NCBI GenBank assembly: GCA_031272415.1
Contig: JAISTU010000179.1
Location: 1-8,166, forward strand
Direction: 5' to 3'
DNA from: Bacteroidales bacterium
Lineage (GTDB): Bacteria > Bacteroidota > Bacteroidia > Bacteroidales > WCHB1-69
DNA length: 8,166 nucleotides
Below the pieces are notes generated by a model. The model made no database searches. It saw only the letters and a list, made by a program, of their open reading frames with translations, and was not told where the DNA came from. The translations under genes and the position numbers were made by a program. The first letter of the stretch is position 1; each line of letters starts with the position of its first letter. Below, piece by piece: positions 6,101 to 8,166 of the stretch.

Positions 6101-8133
6101 GTCGCCTCACAGGTAGGACAATCCCATACAGCATTATATCTTTCTTTTGCATAGTTGTATATTTGAGTATATGCTGTTTCAAAAGACCTATAAGTGCCTC
6201 CCGAAGACGCATCTATTCCACATCCATGTCCTCTTTTAAACTCATAGTAACCTTGTGAAGAATTTATTTTATAATCACCATTGAGGTCTATTATACAATA
6301 TCCATAAAAAACGGTGTGCAAGCCCGAACTCTCTTCGGATTTACACATTCTCCCCATAAGGTTAAACAATCCACCGCCTGCTGCTTTTAAATTAAAGACT
6401 TCATTCCAATCATCACCGGTCTTTGTGCCTGTAATACTACCATTTGCTACGGCTATTTTCCGTAACGAATTGGGATAACCTATGTTATTGAGAGTATTTA
6501 CATAACTATTTCGTATTGAATGAGAAGGATCACCAATGTAATCAATAAGCATTTGCTTTGCCGCAGGTGAAGAAAGTATTTTATCATAATTATCCTTCGC
6601 TGTTTCCTGTTGATGAACTCTCCCTACAAAATGCAATAAAGCCTGTGTAGCGAATGCAATATTTGCTCCACAATGAGGCGAATCAAAAGAAATCCATAAA
6701 CGGCAATTATGCTTACCTTGATTAGTATATGTTGATGGATTTTGTTCCATATATGCCAATGCATAACGTGTTATTTGTCCTCCCATACTGGGACCAACAA
6801 CCACTATTTCATGCTCGCTCCCTGATGCTTGTAACCTGCTGTTAATTTCGTTGATAACTTTTATCACCGTGAATGCATTCCTTTCAATAAAGTCTGCACC
6901 ACCATCAATGCCATTGTAGTAGGGAAAGTTAACAAATACCAAATCATAGCCAAGTGCTAATAAATCATTACCAACATTAGATTCTACCCCACCTGATACA
7001 TAATTGAGCCTATCCCAAAGAGCATCAAAATTTCGCTTGTCTTGTGGGTCAAAACCGTCTACAATCAAAATAGGTTTGTATAAATTTCCCCCTGAGTAAT
7101 AATATTTTATATCGGCTTGTCCTGCGAAGCCTAAATAAGGGATGTCGGCAGTAACATGCTGATATTCAATATTGTTTGTAGCAGGAGGAACCGTTGCTAT
7201 GCCTCCATTTTGGGCTTGCTCTGCAGAAATTACTTTTATGCGTGCATACGTGTATAAAGTGTCTCCATTAGAAAATACGATCCTCATACACATTTTTTTC
7301 TCTCCGGAACTTGCATAAGTAACAGAAATAGAATCATTTAATAAGTTGATGTTCTGAAATCCTAATCCATTATCAAAATCAATGGCAATGTTCGTAAATT
7401 CAGCAGGTCGATTGGTAAAAAAAGTAGTCGCATTGAGCGTAAAAGTAAAAGAACTTCCTTGTAAATTTTCCCGCAAAGGAGCCATTACAATAGTTTGTCC
7501 TGTTACAAAAGGTGTTGTCCCTATGCTCAAATTTTCGTACCATAAACTATCATTGCCTAAATACAATCTACCTGTGTTATAGGCATTTGTATCAATGTAG
7601 TCAAAGTCAAAATTAAGTATTCCAATAGGAACAACCGATAAAGAAGATAAATTTTTAAGACTATCCACCGTCAATGGCAGATAGGGATTTGTTGTCAGCG
7701 ATGCTCTTTGTAATTCGCTGTATGCCTGCACAAAATGCCAATAGGAACTTGTGTCGCAGTTTTGCCGAGTAAAGTATTTTAACCCTGCAAAGGGTACTAC
7801 TCGGTCGTACAGAATACCAGTGGCAACTCCAGACAGGTTAACATTTGCAAAAAGACTGTCAAACTCATGAGTGTAGGTTTGCTGTCCTTGTGCAGAAAAT
7901 TTGAAAGACACCAAAAACAAGAGCAGCAAACCCATGGTAAGTATTACTTTGGATGCTTTACTGATGGGCTTTCGCCAACTCCTTTCTTTCGTTAAATTGT
8001 CCATAACTCCGTTAATACTAAGATGCTCATGCATGCCATCTGTGTTAGCGGCTCGCAAATCATCTGCTACATGCCCGTAGGCGTCTCTGTTGCCTCTTTC
8101 ATAACCGGCAACTTTAAAATGAAATCTATTCAT
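3118..8133 (-). CDS. Giant T9SS cargo: alpha/beta hydrolase plus parallel beta-helix
   Basis: The 1671-residue protein has a 60-residue polar N-terminus, then a hydrophobic segment at 63-79 ending FSAQG, probably a signal peptide. Residues 102-117 carry TGILYDRVVPFAGL, a motif I recall from other Bacteroidota secreted proteins. Residues 352-700 look like an alpha/beta hydrolase: PILIVDGFDP at 354-363 (oxyanion-hole strand), GPSMGG at 447-452 with Ser449 the probable nucleophile, FDSPHCGAN at 483-491, and HCFIPTASAL at 684-693 as a candidate His region. The catalytic acid is not assigned and the substrate is unknown; lipase or esterase is the best guess. Residues 755-832 look Ig-like. Residues 845-1240 form a right-handed parallel beta-helix (TIPAGYTLELQG entry, then NN-x-F rungs). 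Residues 1325-1560 are mostly helical and unrecognised. Residues 1595-1671 are a type A sorting domain (IYPNP, FDIIGK, LAPGMYF). The start is uncertain: Met44 (codon 8002-8004) gives a more usual signal peptide, whereas Met1 has the A/T-rich upstream context typical of the phylum. Confidence 0.9.
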   Translation of the reverse strand: MNRFHFKVAGYERGNRDAYGHVADDLRAANTDGMHEHLSINGVMDNLTKERSWRKPISKASKVILTMGLLLLFLVSFKFSAQGQQTYTHEFDSLFANVNLSGVATGILYDRVVPFAGLKYFTRQNCDTSSYWHFVQAYSELQRASLTTNPYLPLTVDSLKNLSSLSVVPIGILNFDFDYIDTNAYNTGRLYLGNDSLWYENLSIGTTPFVTGQTIVMAPLRENLQGSSFTFTLNATTFFTNRPAEFTNIAIDFDNGLGFQNINLLNDSISVTYASSGEKKMCMRIVFSNGDTLYTYARIKVISAEQAQNGGIATVPPATNNIEYQHVTADIPYLGFAGQADIKYYYSGGNLYKPILIVDGFDPQDKRNFDALWDRLNYVSGGVESNVGNDLLALGYDLVFVNFPYYNGIDGGADFIERNAFTVIKVINEINSRLQASGSEHEIVVVGPSMGGQITRYALAYMEQNPSTYTNQGKHNCRLWISFDSPHCGANIAFATQALLHFVGRVHQQETAKDNYDKILSSPAAKQMLIDYIGDPSHSIRNSYVNTLNNIGYPNSLRKIAVANGSITGTKTGDDWNEVFNLKAAGGGLFNLMGRMCKSEESSGLHTVFYGYCIIDLNGDYKINSSQGYYEFKRGHGCGIDASSGGTYRSFETAYTQIYNYAKERYNAVWDCPTCEATLSYPGHCFIPTASALGYQHGTDYPCENLNVNLVDQGKTPFASYWAPTNENMEHITINASMRNYLINEIETYITGDREIEMCNTKTYTLHLPNNVPANTSITWTCSNSLRIVAGQGTNTVIVQGAGIDPNAWICAEPANLTYNRTLAKFYINVIMYSGPAYQPAPNIQLIHEVWTGDYILGSTLTIPAGYTLELQGRIYSTPTGKIIVEKGGKLIVDGGMLTNECNDDLWEGIEVRGTGNIANTSSFCILTITDQNNNNQGVVELRNDAIIQNAKCGIYVGNSSNLREGGGIVKADNAHFINNKTSIEFRPFENYKVSIYTAANNVSYFTRCTFTTDMATYVDMSEIEPMVKLYGVRNVKFAGCDFLCQVPFLSDLSDIEDSTRLLLHPTIGIYCNNAGVLLAGAGMNIICCPGISEKQNTFSGFSSAIHVINSGTRASSISQSQFFGNKIAVSGEYADRIAIGVCHFNLTTVYPEPIGVQLSFSHGYVIDNNSFINDANNGIGVHINNSGTGNNVIENNTFTKLLNATISTGTNAEESTKPESCTGLQYRCNTFNNNCKDILVEDLATVTPIPVSSSIPLNIRHAQGLPNRPARNLFHPVQSATNIYENTSNTLLYFWGGYPTYFEPLHVWEYVYKSQTSISGSCYDIHWNRLGRIGEMIDMADVTILLDAIESEVVPALSTLDQVYNEVNALLNDKILEYKDLYLNASVAPIDWAVVGENWVVMQDEPQIVAFFEIVKLKEDIALLCRYAFDVILNPYAETFDREQYNIWSQREETLHASYATIESALEIGQFQTMDNILNNIMTQFPDYEANEYDKYRQCLLIEQSLFCGQILNESNSHWHTLEDIAFHAEFGLAAIKAKSILERFGYPISTLYYTDFLADCLVTDNLFLAPPESINPQGAQQGDKNRQQEPDLQIYPNPTDNILHIIATDATDVNIVQVQIFDIIGKALIDRNLSATKADIDLSVLAPGMYFVRTIFSNGRTINKHIVKQ
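8005..8112 (-). other. G+C-richer 5' stretch of the giant gene with small hairpins
   Basis: By hand count about 53 of 108 bases are G or C, near 49%, well above the rest of the window. It holds an inverted repeat GTTGCC (8089-8094) with GGCAAC (8107-8112) around a 12-base loop; a GCC-TACG-GGC mini-hairpin on the minus strand (8073-8082) whose loop is of the UNCG type; and an imperfect palindrome centred on CATGCATG (8022-8040). The stretch is open in the frame of the giant gene and would encode residues 8-43. It could be a real N-terminal extension or a structured untranslated leader ahead of the ATG at 8002-8004. Confidence 0.4.
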
Positions 8134-8166
8134 ATAACTTTTAATGTTTTAATTATACTTGGCACC
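8134..8166 (-). promoter_or_regulatory. A/T-rich sequence upstream of the giant gene
   Basis: In the direction of the gene, the 33 bp available read GGTGCCAAG and then A/T-rich sequence with AATTAAAACATTAAAAG before the ATG at 8131-8133. There is no Shine-Dalgarno sequence; the A-rich context is typical of Bacteroidota start sites and is the main argument for Met1. A promoter, if present, would lie beyond the window edge. Confidence 0.35.

Noticed and set aside
8041..8133. Known riboswitch or tRNA in the G+C-richer 5' stretch of the giant gene
   Set aside because: No tRNA fold, and no cobalamin, TPP, SAM or other riboswitch core motif that I recognise; only small isolated hairpins.
3118..8133. 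Frameshift or gene fusion artefact in the very long gene
   Set aside because: The frame is open throughout, with signal segment, several domains in the usual order, and a terminal sorting domain, so it reads as one intact gene.

Overview
The window looks like low-GC chromosomal DNA (by eye well below 40% G+C) from a member of the Bacteroidota, most likely of the order Bacteroidales. Two of the three proteins end in a type A C-terminal sorting domain of the type IX secretion system (T9SS): a YPNP strand, then an (I/F)D-x-(L/I)G strand, then LPQGMYF or LAPGMYF near the end. That domain is largely confined to this phylum. The third protein carries tandem Lcl/DUF1566 (FISUMP-like) modules joined to a T9SS-like domain, a combination I associate with Bacteroidales surface proteins. 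The A/T-rich leaders without a clear Shine-Dalgarno sequence also fit. Genus and species cannot be told from the sequence.

All three genes are on the minus strand, so transcription runs from high to low coordinates. First comes a 1671-residue giant (8133 to 3118). It has an N-terminal signal anchor, an alpha/beta-hydrolase (lipase/esterase-like) domain with a G-P-S-M-G nucleophile elbow, an Ig-like stretch, a right-handed parallel beta-helix, an unrecognised helical segment and a T9SS sorting domain. A 97-bp gap follows with a strong hairpin terminator and an A/T-rich leader. Next is a 717-residue secreted protein (3020 to 867) made of two copies of one unit, the first interrupted by a T9SS-like domain. 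After 30 bp comes a 264-residue T9SS cargo protein of unknown function (836 to 42).

Taken together this is a cluster of exported, probably cell-surface proteins. The last two genes probably form one transcription unit. No RNA gene, transposase, integrase, CRISPR array, toxin-antitoxin pair or defence system is visible, and no metabolic context fixes a pathway. The points most worth a second look are: two coding tracts with strict 7-bp periodicity inside the sorting domain of the small protein; the duplicated, domain-interrupted architecture of the middle protein; a leader element shared by the two downstream genes; and a G+C-richer, hairpin-bearing stretch at the 5' end of the giant gene that may be untranslated leader rather than protein.
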